Position numbers and translations under genes: made by a program. Source: Caulobacter sp. Root343 (GTDB taxonomy: Bacteria > Pseudomonadota > Alphaproteobacteria > Caulobacterales > Caulobacteraceae). From it: a stretch of DNA of 64,000 nucleotides. The notes below the pieces were generated by a model that saw only the letters and a list, made by a program, of their open reading frames with translations, was not told the origin of the DNA and searched no databases. Positions 50,798 to 60,100 of this stretch are shown here, in pieces (within the stretch, counting starts at the first letter, position 1; every line of letters begins with the position of its first letter). The stretch covers positions 216,916 through 280,915 of the forward strand of contig NZ_LMDF01000005.1 of NCBI RefSeq assembly GCF_001425745.1. Direction: 5' to 3'.

Positions 50798-51574
50798 TTA
50801 TCCCGGCAGGGCCAATTCCAAAGGCCGCTCGACGGCCGGCTCGGGCGCGGGACCAGAGCGCGATCGCTCGGGCCCCGCCGGACGCTCCCCGTCCTGGTGC
50901 GCCGCGATCTGGCGCAGGACCTCGGCGAGGATCGCCTGCATCGCCGCCCGCGCCCGTTCCGGCTCGCCGGCGACCAGCGCCGCGCCCAGCGCCGCGTAGC
51001 CCGCCGCGTCGGGCGGCCGGCGATTGCGGTTGGCGAAGGCGGCCGAGAGCGTCAGGGCCGTGGTCACCAGCTCCGCGAGGCCGCGATAGAGCAGGTTCCC
51101 CGTCGCCTCCAGCACGAGCCGGTGGAAGGCGACCTTGGCCGACAGCATGTCGCCCTCGCCGCGCGCCGCGGCCATGACGCCGTCCAGCGCGACCTCGACG
51201 TCACGCCGCCCAGCCTCGGTCATGCGCCGCGCGGCCAAGGCGGCGGCGACCGGCTCGGCCCCGAGCCGCAGCTCCGTGAGCTGGGCCAGGGTGGCCAGCG
51301 AGAAGCGCCGCGCCAGCAGCCAGCGCAGGACGTCGGGATCATAGAGGCTCCACGCGGTCTCGGCCGCGACGAACGTCCCCTGCCCCGGATGGCCGTGCAG
51401 CAGCCCCTTGGCCACCAGCATCTTGACCGCCTCGCGCATCGTGGCGCGGCCGACGCGGTAGCGGTGCGAGAGCTCGCGTTCGGTCGGAAACGGCGCGTCC
51501 GCGAACACGCCGGCGACGATGGCCTCGCCCAGTTGCTCGACCAGCCGGCGGGCGACGCTCAGGCCCGGCTTCAC
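50798..51574 (-). CDS. FadR-subfamily GntR transcriptional regulator
   Basis: 258 aa from GTG 51574 (VKPGLSVARRLVEQLGEAIVAG), where the regulator homology begins. A longer frame from ATG 51709 would read through promoter-like A+T-rich DNA. The winged helix has FPTERELSHRYRVGRATMREAVKML; the FCD-type domain follows with AFHRLVLEATGN. The C-terminal 40 residues are proline-rich. Its neighbours (IclR regulator, GH2 enzyme) suggest control of galactoside or related sugar use. The effector is unknown. Confidence 0.85.
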   Translation of the reverse strand: MKPGLSVARRLVEQLGEAIVAGVFADAPFPTERELSHRYRVGRATMREAVKMLVAKGLLHGHPGQGTFVAAETAWSLYDPDVLRWLLARRFSLATLAQLTELRLGAEPVAAALAARRMTEAGRRDVEVALDGVMAAARGEGDMLSAKVAFHRLVLEATGNLLYRGLAELVTTALTLSAAFANRNRRPPDAAGYAALGAALVAGEPERARAAMQAILAEVLRQIAAHQDGERPAGPERSRSGPAPEPAVERPLELALPG

Positions 51575-51672
51575 GCCCGGCCCGCCGCGCCGGGGCTCGA
51601 GGGCTTCGTCCGACCGGTCATCTGGTTCCTCCGGGCCGTGGCGCGGCGTCGCGCGACGACGGATTGTTATTT

Positions 51673-51683
51673 GAACGCTTGCG
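51673..51683 (-). promoter_or_regulatory. Shared motif CGCAAGCGTTC upstream of the GntR gene
   Basis: The minus strand reads CGCAAGCGTTC here in an A+T-rich setting. The identical 11 bases, in the same orientation to the gene, occur at 53178-53188 upstream of the small exported protein gene. The core ACGCAAGCGT seen here is an inverted repeat, so it may be a binding site for one of the two regulators encoded nearby. Confidence 0.45.
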
Positions 51684-51787
51684 TACGATAAAAGCATCTC
51701 GGGCGTCAATGCGGCGCCGCTGACGGTGGCGACCCGCCACCGCGCGCGGCCTGGACGGCGCTAAGACCTGGCGCTGGAGGGACCCCA

Positions 51788-52678
51788 TTGCCCTTTGAAG
51801 ATCATGGCGTTTATCGCCCCCTCCCCACGCCCCGCGCCGCGCGGGTGGGCGAGCGCTCGCCCGCCGGATCCGGATTGGACGCCAAGGTCGATTTCTCCGA
51901 GGCGGACGACGCCTCGCGGCCCAGCCAGACCCTGCGGCGCGGCCTCGACGTTCTGGAGCTGATCGCCCGGCGCGGCCCGATCGGGCTGCGCGAGATCAGC
52001 CAGCGGATGACCCTGACCCGCAGCACGGCCCATCGCCTGGCGTCGGCCCTGGCCGAGCGCGACCTGGCCCGCCTCACCGCGCGCGGCTACGAGCTTGGCC
52101 CCAAGCTGCTGGCCCTGGCCGAGACCGCGCGCCTGCAGCGGCCGCTGACGGTGTTGGCGCGTCCCCATCTGGAAGCGCTGGCGCGCCAGCATCTCGACGC
52201 GGTGAACCTGGCCATCCGCGACGACGGGCGGGTGCGCTACGTGGACCAGACGCACGGCGCGCGACGGATGACGGTCCGCTCGGTGGTGGGCGAGATCCGG
52301 CCGATGGCGACGACCGCGCTCGGCCGCGCCCTGCTGCTGGACGAGTCCGAAGCGGTCTGGCGCAAGGTCTTCGCGGAGGACCCCGAGGCGCCGCGCGGCC
52401 AGAATGCGGTGCTGGCCTGGGTCGCGCGGATGCGGCAGTTCCGCGACCAGGGCGCGGCGTTCGATGTCGAGGAGAACGCCGATCGCGTCCGCTGCGTCGC
52501 CGCGCCGATCCGCGAAGCCAGCGGCCGGATCGTCGCGGCGATCAGCATTTCCAGCCTGCCCCAGTATCTGGACGACGCGCGGATGGCCGAGCTGGTGGAG
52601 CCCGTCACCGAGACGGCGCGGGCGATCGCGCGCGAGCTGGGCTGGCGCCCCGGCGCAACCGGAACACCGCCGCGCTGA
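51788..52678 (+). CDS. IclR-family transcriptional regulator
   Basis: 296 aa if the TTG at 51788 is the start; the first about 45 residues are poorly conserved and the true start may be later. The helix-turn-helix is at about 50-100 (TLRRGLDVLELIARRGPIGL, RMTLTRSTAHRLASALAER). The ligand-binding IclR domain follows (ATTALGRALLLDES, RCVAAPIREASGRIVAAISISS). It is divergent from the GntR gene, and both stand beside a GH2 enzyme. The family usually binds sugar acids or aromatic intermediates. A strong hairpin follows the stop. Confidence 0.87.
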   Translation: MPFEDHGVYRPLPTPRAARVGERSPAGSGLDAKVDFSEADDASRPSQTLRRGLDVLELIARRGPIGLREISQRMTLTRSTAHRLASALAERDLARLTARGYELGPKLLALAETARLQRPLTVLARPHLEALARQHLDAVNLAIRDDGRVRYVDQTHGARRMTVRSVVGEIRPMATTALGRALLLDESEAVWRKVFAEDPEAPRGQNAVLAWVARMRQFRDQGAAFDVEENADRVRCVAAPIREASGRIVAAISISSLPQYLDDARMAELVEPVTETARAIARELGWRPGATGTPPR

Positions 52679-52707
52679 GCCGCGCCGTTCGAAACAGGAA
52701 AAGGCGC

Positions 52708-52732
52708 GGGGCGCTCGATCGGCGAGCGCCCC
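52708..52732. terminator. Hairpin between convergent genes
   Basis: Stem GGGGCGCTCG / CGAGCGCCCC (ten pairs) with a five-base loop. It is 30 bp past the IclR stop. On the minus strand it is followed within a few bases by TTTTCC, so it most likely terminates the small exported protein gene and perhaps both. It is the only convergent gap here that holds a plain hairpin instead of a repeat element. Confidence 0.65.
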
Positions 52733-52815
52733 GTCCGGATCCCGTCAGGGCTCCGGCTCAGTGGAGGAGGAGATCGTCTCCGCGCGCGGGCGACGGCGCG
52801 AGGCCGCGGCCCGAA

Positions 52816-53109
52816 CTACTTCTTCGCCGGCAGGGCGGCGAAATCCTTGTCGATGGCCGCCAGGGCGCCGTCGCTGACGGTGTCCTTGGCGAAGCGTTGC
52901 AGCCCTTTGAGCGTGAGTGGGCGCGCCATCCGGATCTGGGGGTTGGCGAAGACCGACGGCAGATGCCTGTCGACCACGGCCTTGGCGGCCGGGGTGTCGA
53001 GGATCTCGCCGATGGTGGTCGTCGCCGTGCTCAGCGGCGGCGCCGCGATGGCCACGCCCGCGATGGCCATCAGCGACACGGCGGCCAGGGCGGTTCGGAT
53101 GGGACGCAT
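52816..53109 (-). CDS. Small exported protein, family not named
   Basis: 97 aa starting MRPIRTALAAVSLMAIAGVAIA, a signal peptide. The mature 75 residues (TTTIGEILDTPAAKAVVDRHLP, MARPLTLKGLQRFAKD, LAAIDKDFAALPAKK) form a compact helical unit. Its pattern, with P-A-A-K-x-V-x-x-x-x-L-P and ending in AxLPAKK, resembles small domains I recall at the ends of some exported glycosidases and esterases in Caulobacter and Sphingomonas relatives. Here it is free-standing, divergent from the GH2 gene. A periplasmic partner role is a guess. Confidence 0.7.
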   Translation of the reverse strand: MRPIRTALAAVSLMAIAGVAIAAPPLSTATTTIGEILDTPAAKAVVDRHLPSVFANPQIRMARPLTLKGLQRFAKDTVSDGALAAIDKDFAALPAKK

Positions 53110-53177
53110 GGTCGGCCTCTTCTCAAGGGTCGTTGGTCGCATGATGCCGCGTTCAGGGGCGAAGGCAATGCTAAATC

Positions 53178-53188
53178 GAACGCTTGCG
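53178..53188 (-). promoter_or_regulatory. Shared motif CGCAAGCGTTC upstream of the small exported protein gene
   Basis: Second occurrence of the 11-mer also found at 51673-51683, in the same orientation with respect to the downstream minus-strand gene. It lies about 70 bp before the start codon. Confidence 0.45.
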
Positions 53189-53501
53189 ATCAATATTAGA
53201 CCGAAACGCGTTCACGCCCGACGATCGGCGGCGCGCGGTCGGCCCCGCCGCCCTCGAACACAAATGAAGACGCCGCCCATGTTTTCCGTAGGATACCCAC
53301 ATTTAGGGGAGCAGAACTCGATTTCGGGGCAGCGCTCTCGTTGGCTCGTGGTCGGGTGCACGCGGCCGTTCATAATCGTGACGCGGCGCTCAAATGGGCG
53401 ATTTCAGACGTCCATCGCTGCCGCTGGAGCACCGACGACACTGCACGGGCGCGCGCTGCACGCCGCGAAATCATGCAAAATAGACCATCATCGTTCGATT
53501 A

Positions 53502-53528
53502 TTGACTTGGCGACGGCGCCGCTGATAC
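53502..53528 (+). promoter_or_regulatory. Probable promoter of the GH2 gene
   Basis: TTGACT at 53502-53507, 13 bases, then GCTGATAC at 53521-53528, six of eight matches to the Caulobacter -10 GCTANAWC. It ends about 33 bases before the ATG at 53562. Confidence 0.5.
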
Positions 53529-53561
53529 TTGGCCGGGAAAAGCCCCGGGGTGGAACACGTC

Positions 53562-56198
53562 ATGACGATCAAGCTGGCCGCGACCGCCTTCGCCCTGGCC
53601 CTGGCCGCGAGCAGCGGCCTCGCGTCGGCGGCCGAGCGGCTGACCGTCCCGCTGACCGACGGCTGGCGGTTCACCCAGGACGACGCCCTGTCCGGGGCCG
53701 AGGCGCCCAGCTTCGACGACAAGGCCTGGGCCGCCGTCAGCGTGCCCCACACCTGGAACCGCGCCGGCTACTACCTGTCGGACGCCCCCCACCTGCACAC
53801 CGCGGCCACGATCAACGCCAAGCAGGGCGTCGGCTGGTATCGGCTGACCTTCACCGCGCCGGCCGCGATCAAGGACAAGGCCGCCTGGCTGCAGTTCGAC
53901 GCCGCCAGCCGCAAGGCCTCGGTCTGGCTGAACGGCGTCCACCTGGGCGACCACGCCGGCGGCTTTTCGCGCTTCCGCCTGGACGCCAGCAAGGCGATCA
54001 AGCCTGGCCAGCCGAACCTGCTGGTGGTCAGGGTCGACGGCAGCCGGCCGGTCGCCGGCGGCCCAACCGCCGACATCCTGCCGCTGGGCGGCGACTTCTT
54101 CGTCCACGGCGGGCTCTATCGCGCGGTCAGCCTGGTCGCCACCGACAAGGCCCATTTCGACATGCTCGATTTCGGCGGCCCCGGCGTCTACGCCCGGACC
54201 ACCGAAATCGGCGACGGCAAGGCCACGGTGGCCGTGCGCTCCAAGCTCCGCAACGACGCCAGGCGCGGCGCCAAGCTGGTGCTGACCACCCAGCTGGTCG
54301 ACGCGTCCGGCGCCGTCGCCGCCCAGGTCGTCACCCCTGTTTCGCTGGCCGCCGGCCAGTCGACCGAGGTCGCGCAGGACCTGGCCTTGGCCGCCGCCCA
54401 CCTGTGGCAGGGCGTCAAGGCCCCCTACCTCTACCGGCTGAAGTCGGTGATCAAGGACACGCGCGGCCAGGTCGTCGACAGCCTGGACCAGAGCTTCGGC
54501 GTCCGTCAGATCCGCATCGATCCCGAGCAGGGCCTGATCCTCAACGGCCAGCCGCTGCGCCTGCACGGGGTGGGCTACCACCAGGACCGCGAGGGCAAGG
54601 GCTGGGCGGTCAGCGCGGCCGACACCGCCCAGGACATGGCCATCATCCGCGAGATGGGGGCCAACACCATCCGGCTGACCCATTACCAGCATGGCGCGGC
54701 GATCCACGAGCTGGCCGACCAGTACGGCCTGATCCTGTGGGACGAGATCCCGTTCGTCAGCGTCATGACCCTGGCCGCCGACCAGCTCGAGCCGACCCCC
54801 GGCCTGGTCGCCGACGCCAAGCAGCAGCTGCAGGAGCTGATCCGCCAGAACTACAACCACGCTTCCGTCGGGGTCTGGAGCATCGCCAACGAGGTCGACC
54901 TGCGCGGCACCCCGCCGTCGTTCATGGGCGCGGCCAAGATCGTCCAGCGCGATCCCGTGCCCTTGCTCAAGGCGCTGAACGCCCTGGCCAAGGCCGAGGA
55001 CCCCGACCGGGCCACGACCCAGGCCACCTGCTGCGAGGGCCTGCAGCCGAACGCGCCCGAGGTGGCCGCCATCACCGACACCAGCGGCGCCAATCGCTAT
55101 TTCGGCTGGTACTACACGCCCTCGGACCTGTTGGGCCCGGCGCTGGACGCCCTGCGCAAGAAGCGTCCGGACAAGCCGCTGTCAGTCAGCGAATACGGGG
55201 CCGGCGGCGCGATCAGCCAGCACACCGACGATCCGCTGGGCGGCCCGTTCGACTCGTTCGGCCGCGTCCAGCCCGAGGAATACCAGGCCTTCGTGCACGA
55301 GAAGAACTGGGCGATCCTCGACTCCAAGCCCTATCTCTGGGCGACCTGGTTGTGGAACAGCTTCGACTTCGCCACCGGCGACCGCCACGAAGGCGACGGC
55401 GAGAGCATCAACACCAAGGGCCTGGTGACCTATGACCGCCAGGTCAAGAAGGACGCCTTCTACTTCTACAAGGCCAACTGGAGCGCCGCGCCGTCGGTGC
55501 GCATCACCGGCCGCCGCTATGTCGACCGGGCCTATCCGGTGACCGACGTGCGCGTCTACAGCAACGCCCCGTCCACCGACCTCGTGGTCAACGGCAAGTC
55601 CCTGGGCGCGCTGGTCGACTGCCCGCAAAAGATCTGCGTCTGGAAGAGCGTTCGCCTCGCCCCGGGAGACAACACCCTGGTCGCCCAGGGCCAGTTCAAG
55701 GAAGGCTCCACCGAAGACCGCCTGACCTGGCGCCTGGCGCCCGAGGGCAAGGACCGCTTCACGATCGACAGCGGCGCCCTGCTGGTCCCGGCCGGCCTCG
55801 GCGTCCGCATGGGGTCGGACGCCTTCTTCGCCGGCGGAACAGCCAAGGCCATGACCGGCCAAGGCGGCGGGGAGCCCGGCGCGGCGCCGTGGCCGGTGGC
55901 CCGCACCTTCCGCGAGGGCGACTTCCGCTACCAGATCCCGGCCGCGCCTGGCCGCTACACGCTCACCCTGACCTTCGTCGAGCCGACCTACGCCAAGGGC
56001 GAGCGCGTGTTCGACGTGCTGGTCAACGACAAGGTCATGCTGGCCGATTTCGACATCGCCGGCGCGGCCAAGGGCGAGCGGGCCACCGTGGTGCGCGCCC
56101 TCCCCGTCGAGGCGAGCGAGGCGGGGCTGACCCTCGCCTTCAAGGGCAAGACCGGCAAGGCGATCGTCTCGGCCATCGACGTCGCCCCGCGGCCCTAG
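53562..56198 (+). CDS. Exported GH2 beta-galactosidase-like enzyme with malectin-like C-terminus
   Basis: 878 aa. A signal peptide (AATAFALALAASSGLASA) is followed by the GH2 sugar-binding, immunoglobulin-like and TIM-barrel domains (NGQPLRLHGVGYHQD opens the barrel). The acid/base is E444 in SIANEVD and the nucleophile E544 in SEYGAGG, 100 residues apart, a spacing compatible with the family. After the barrel there is a DUF4982-like beta domain (VRVYSNAPSTDLVVNGKSLG). The last section is malectin-like (GRYTLTLTFVEPTYAKGERV, split by a turn). It would release galactose or related sugars in the periplasm. The precise sugar is unproven. Confidence 0.9.
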   Translation: MTIKLAATAFALALAASSGLASAAERLTVPLTDGWRFTQDDALSGAEAPSFDDKAWAAVSVPHTWNRAGYYLSDAPHLHTAATINAKQGVGWYRLTFTAPAAIKDKAAWLQFDAASRKASVWLNGVHLGDHAGGFSRFRLDASKAIKPGQPNLLVVRVDGSRPVAGGPTADILPLGGDFFVHGGLYRAVSLVATDKAHFDMLDFGGPGVYARTTEIGDGKATVAVRSKLRNDARRGAKLVLTTQLVDASGAVAAQVVTPVSLAAGQSTEVAQDLALAAAHLWQGVKAPYLYRLKSVIKDTRGQVVDSLDQSFGVRQIRIDPEQGLILNGQPLRLHGVGYHQDREGKGWAVSAADTAQDMAIIREMGANTIRLTHYQHGAAIHELADQYGLILWDEIPFVSVMTLAADQLEPTPGLVADAKQQLQELIRQNYNHASVGVWSIANEVDLRGTPPSFMGAAKIVQRDPVPLLKALNALAKAEDPDRATTQATCCEGLQPNAPEVAAITDTSGANRYFGWYYTPSDLLGPALDALRKKRPDKPLSVSEYGAGGAISQHTDDPLGGPFDSFGRVQPEEYQAFVHEKNWAILDSKPYLWATWLWNSFDFATGDRHEGDGESINTKGLVTYDRQVKKDAFYFYKANWSAAPSVRITGRRYVDRAYPVTDVRVYSNAPSTDLVVNGKSLGALVDCPQKICVWKSVRLAPGDNTLVAQGQFKEGSTEDRLTWRLAPEGKDRFTIDSGALLVPAGLGVRMGSDAFFAGGTAKAMTGQGGGEPGAAPWPVARTFREGDFRYQIPAAPGRYTLTLTFVEPTYAKGERVFDVLVNDKVMLADFDIAGAAKGERATVVRALPVEASEAGLTLAFKGKTGKAIVSAIDVAPRP

Positions 56199-56309
56199 TC
56201 GTGGTTCGGCCCCTTTGAGGTAGGGCGGCGCCCAAAATCCGTATTCGGGATGTCGGCGCCGGCGTCGCTCGAGCGTCCTTGGGGAACATCAAGACCCCAG
56301 GAGATCAAA

Positions 56310-56879
56310 GTGTCCGCATCCGTGCTCTTCATGTCCATGTCGCTAGATGGCTATATCGCGGGGCCCAACGATGAGGTGGGCAATCCCGGCGGCGACGACT
56401 TCATGCGGTTGCACGCGTGGTACGGGGATTTTTCCCGACCGACCGGACCGGTCGGAGACCTGTGGGACGAATGGAACACGCCCGGCGCGATCCTGGCGGG
56501 TCGGCGAACCGTGGAGCAGGTCGATCACTGGGGCGGTGACAATCAGGGCGTCCCGATCTTCGTCCCCAGCCACAGGCCGCCCGGGCCATCCGTCGCGAAC
56601 TATCCGCTGGTCAAATATGTGAGCGACGGGATCGCGAGCGCGATGGCGCAGGCGAAGGCCGCCGCCGGGGACCGGGACGTGTTGATGCTCGGCGCCTATA
56701 CGGCGCAACGGGCGCTGGAAGCCGGCGTGCTCGACGAACTGCAAATCCATCAGATTCCAGTCCTGTTCGGAAGCGGCCGCCGGCTGTTCGACGTCCTGCC
56801 CTCGCGCGTCGAGCTGGAGATCGTCCGGGTGATCGATACGCCCGACGCCACGCACATCCGCTACCGCGTCCGCCGCTAA
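56310..56879 (+). CDS. Dihydrofolate-reductase/RibD C-terminal-like protein
   Basis: 189 aa from GTG 56310, chosen because AGGAG lies seven bases upstream. The family opening is VLFMSMSLDGYIAGPND, with GAILAGRRTVEQVDHWGG and VLMLGAYTAQRALEAGVLDELQIHQIP (split by a turn) matching the RibD_C/YwjB-type reductase fold. Members bind NADPH; most have no known substrate. It stands alone between the GH2 gene and the family B repeat. Confidence 0.85.
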   Translation: MSASVLFMSMSLDGYIAGPNDEVGNPGGDDFMRLHAWYGDFSRPTGPVGDLWDEWNTPGAILAGRRTVEQVDHWGGDNQGVPIFVPSHRPPGPSVANYPLVKYVSDGIASAMAQAKAAAGDRDVLMLGAYTAQRALEAGVLDELQIHQIPVLFGSGRRLFDVLPSRVELEIVRVIDTPDATHIRYRVRR

Positions 56880-56880
56880 G

Positions 56881-56896
56881 CCCGCCGTCAGGCGGG
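56881..56896. terminator. Short hairpin after the reductase gene
   Basis: CCCGCC / GGCGGG with a four-base loop begins two bases after the stop. There is no T-run. The family B repeat follows 14 bp later, so any termination may depend on both. Confidence 0.35.
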
Positions 56897-56909
56897 AGCG
56901 GACATCCGT

Positions 56910-57073
56910 TTCCTTCTCCCCTTGCGGGAGAAGGTGTCAGCGAAGCTGACGGATGAGGGGTCGATAGTCCCGTCGGCTTGGCGCCCAGCCTATCCGCTGT
57001 CGCGGCGGATCCGGTCTTCGACCCCTCACCCGACCCGCTTCGCGGGCCACCCTCTCCCGCAAGGGGAGAGGGA
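56910..57073. repeat. Family B intergenic palindromic repeat, copy 2
   Basis: 164 bp, inverted relative to the copy at 3087-3217. The ends TTCCTTCTCCCCTTGCGGGA and ...CCGCAAGGGGAGAGGGA are near-inverted copies. The interior shares CAGCGAAGCTGACGGATGAG and GACCCCTCACCC with copy 1. It fills the gap between the convergent reductase and RND pump genes. Confidence 0.85.
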
Positions 57074-57112
57074 AACAAATCCACTCCGGGTCGCGAGCAG
57101 CTAGTGGGCCCG

Positions 57113-60100
57113 CTAGGCCTTCGCCTCCCCCTCCGCCGGAAGCGGCGCCGCGACCACGCGTTGCGTGACCAGCCGGGCCAGGCGCGGCCGCAGCCACTGC
57201 TCGAAGTCGTCGACGAACTCGTAGACCACCGGCACCAGAATCAACGACAGCAGGGTCGAGGTGATCAGGCCGCCGATCACCGCCACGGCCATCGGCTGGC
57301 GGAACTCCGCGCCGTGCTCCAGCGCCAGGGCGGTCGGCAGCATGCCCGCGGCCATGGCCACGGTGGTCATGACGATCGGCCGGGCCCGCTCGCGGCAGGC
57401 CTCGATCAGGGCGTCGCGCTGGCGCATGCCGCCGCGCTCCAGCTCGATGGCGTATTCGACCAGCAAGATCGAGTTCTTGGCCGCCAGGCCCAGCAGCATC
57501 AGGAAGCCGATCAGCGACGGGATCGACAGCGCCTGGTGGAAAGCCAGCAGGCCCAGGAACGCGCCGCCCACCGCCAGCGGCAAGGCTGACAGGATGACGA
57601 TCGGCTTGAAGAACGAGCCGAACAGCAAAACCAGCACGCCGTAGATCATCGCCACCCCGGCGAAGATCGCCAGGCCGAAGCCGCCGAACAGCTCGGCCAT
57701 CGCCTTGGCGTCGCCGATCGAGCTGGGCCGGACGCTGGCGGGCATGGCCTTGAAGATCGGCAGGCCGTGCACCGCCTTGGTCGCCGAGCCCAGGGTCGCG
57801 CCCTGGGTCAGTTCGGCCTCGACGGTCATCTGGCGCTGGCGGTCCAGGCGGTCGATGCGGGCCGGGCCGGCCTGGAAGCCGACGTCGGCGACCGCCTCCA
57901 GCCGGGTGGTCTCGCCGCTGGCGGTCTTCAGGCGCAGGCCTCTGACGCGGTCGAGGTCGGCGCGGGCGTCGGCCGGCAGGCGGACGCGGATCGGGATCCG
58001 CCGCTCCTTGTCGTTCAGCTTGGCGACGTTGGCGTCGATGTCGCCGCTGGTGGCGACGCGGGCGGCCTGGGCGATGGCGTCCACCGAGACGCCCAGCCGG
58101 GCGGCCTCGTCGGCGCGCGGGCGGATGACGATCTCCGGACCGACCGGCGGCGCCGACGGATGCGGGTCGGCCAGCTCGGGCAGGTCGCGCATCTGGCGCT
58201 GCAGCTCGAGCGCGGCGGCGGTGAGCGCGTCGGGGTCGTCACCGGTCAGGATCTGCTGGAAGCCGGCCTGGCCGTCGGCCTTCAGGAAGCCGATCCGCAC
58301 GTCAGGAATGGCCATGATGGCGGCGCGATAGCGCTCGCGCAGGGCCTGCCCCTTCACCTTGCGGTCGGCCTTCAGCAGCACCGTGACCGAGCCGCTGCGC
58401 AGGTCCGCCCCGCCGCCGCCTCGGAACGGGTCGCCCGAGGTCGAGCCGACCGTGGCGAACACCCCGTCCACGGCGGGCTCCTTGGCGAAGACCGCGTCGA
58501 TGCGCGAGACCGCCTGGTCCATCTGGGCGATGGTCGCGCCGGGCGCGCCCTGGATCTTCAGGTTCAGATAGTCGGGATCGCCTTCGGGCGTGAACGCCGT
58601 CGGCAGCAGCGGCAGCAGGGCCAGCGAACCGATGAACAGCATCCCGCCGATGGCGCAGGCCAGCATCCGGTGGTCCAGGCTCCAGTTCAGGACCTTCAGA
58701 TAGGTCTTGGGCAGCGGGGCCGGGTCGTGGGCCTTGGTCCGGGGCTTGAGCAGGTAGGCGGCCATCAGCGGCGTCAGCAGGCGGGCCACGACCAGCGAGA
58801 ACAGCACCGCCACCGAGATGGTCAGGCCGAACTCCTTGAAGAACTGGCCGGCGATGCCCGGCATGAAGCTGACGGGGGCGAACACCACGACGATGGCGAA
58901 GGTGGTGGCGACCACGGCCAGGCCGATGGCGTCCGCGCCCTCCATGGCCGCGTCATAGGGCTGGTAGCCGGCGACGACCCGTTTTTCGATGTTCTCGATC
59001 TCGACGATGGCGTCGTCGACCAGGATGCCGATGACCAGGGTCAGGGCCAGCAGGGTCACGACGTTCAGCGAGAAGCCGAGGAAGGCCATGGCCGCGAAGG
59101 TCGGGATCAGCGAGATCGGCATGGCCGCCGCCGTGATCAGGGTGGCGCGCCAGTCCTTCAGGAAGAAGAACACCACGACCGCCGCCAGCGCCATGCCTTC
59201 CAGCAGCACGCCGCGCGTGGCCTCGAAGCTGGTGCGCGTTTCGTCGACCGTCGCCGAGATTCGCGTGAAATGGACCTCCGGCCGGGCCTTCTCCAGCGCC
59301 GCCAGGGCCTTGATCACCCGGTCGTCGACGGCCACGTCGCTGGCCTCGCGGGTCTTCATGACCTGGAAGCCGACAACCGGACGGCCGTCCAGCCGGGCGA
59401 AACCCCGCGCCTCGGCCGAGCCGTCGCCGACCTCGGCGATGTCGGCCAGGCGGACATAGCCGCCGCCGCTGGTGGGAATGGTCAGGTCGCGCAGCTTGGC
59501 CGTCGTTTCGACCTGGCCCAGGATGCGGATGGTCTGCTCGCGGCCGCCGATCTCGACCCGGCCGCCGCCGGCGTTCAGCTGGAAGCCGGCCAGGGCGCTG
59601 TTGACGTCGGCGGCCGTCAGCCCCCGCGCGGTCAGCTTGTCGGGGTCCACCAGGACGTTGATCTCGCGATTGACGCCGCCGACCCGGGTGACCTGGGCCA
59701 CGCCCTTCTCGGCCTGCAGGGCGCGGGCGATGGTGTCGTCGACGAACCACGACAGCTGGGCGTCCGACAGCCCGTCGACCGAGACCGCGTAGGTCATGAT
59801 CGGGGCGCTGTCGATCTCGACCCGCTGGACCGTGGGAGCGTCGATGTCGCGCGGCAGCTGGGCGCGGACTTGCTCGATCTTGGTGCGGACCTCGTCGGTC
59901 TTCTTCTGCAGGTCCTCGCCCATCTGGAAGGTGATGTTGGTGGTCGAGGCGCCCTGGGTCACCACCGACTGGACGTTCTCGACATTCGAGACGCCGGCGA
60001 CGGCGTCCTCGACCTGGCGGGTGATCTGGGTCTCGATCTCGCCGGGCGAGGCGCCGTTCTGGGTGACGGTGACCGACACCATCGGCAGCTGCACATTGGG

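Larger units (their letters stand above)
53110..53561. other. Divergent intergenic region between the small exported protein and the GH2 gene
   Basis: 452 bp without a credible gene. It holds the motif CGCAAGCGTTC (53178-53188, minus), an A+T-richer stretch at 53250-53520 and a probable GH2 promoter at 53502-53528. Open frames running across it have no homology or coding character. Nothing else is recognised in 53270-53480. Confidence 0.6.

Noticed and set aside
51575..51709. ATG at 51709 as the start of the GntR regulator
   Set aside because: The added 45 residues cover the A+T-rich promoter-like DNA and the shared 11-mer; GTG 51574 lies directly before the conserved DNA-binding domain.
53499..54860. 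Open frame of 453 codons antisense to the GH2 gene
   Set aside because: Shadow of a strongly supported glycosidase.
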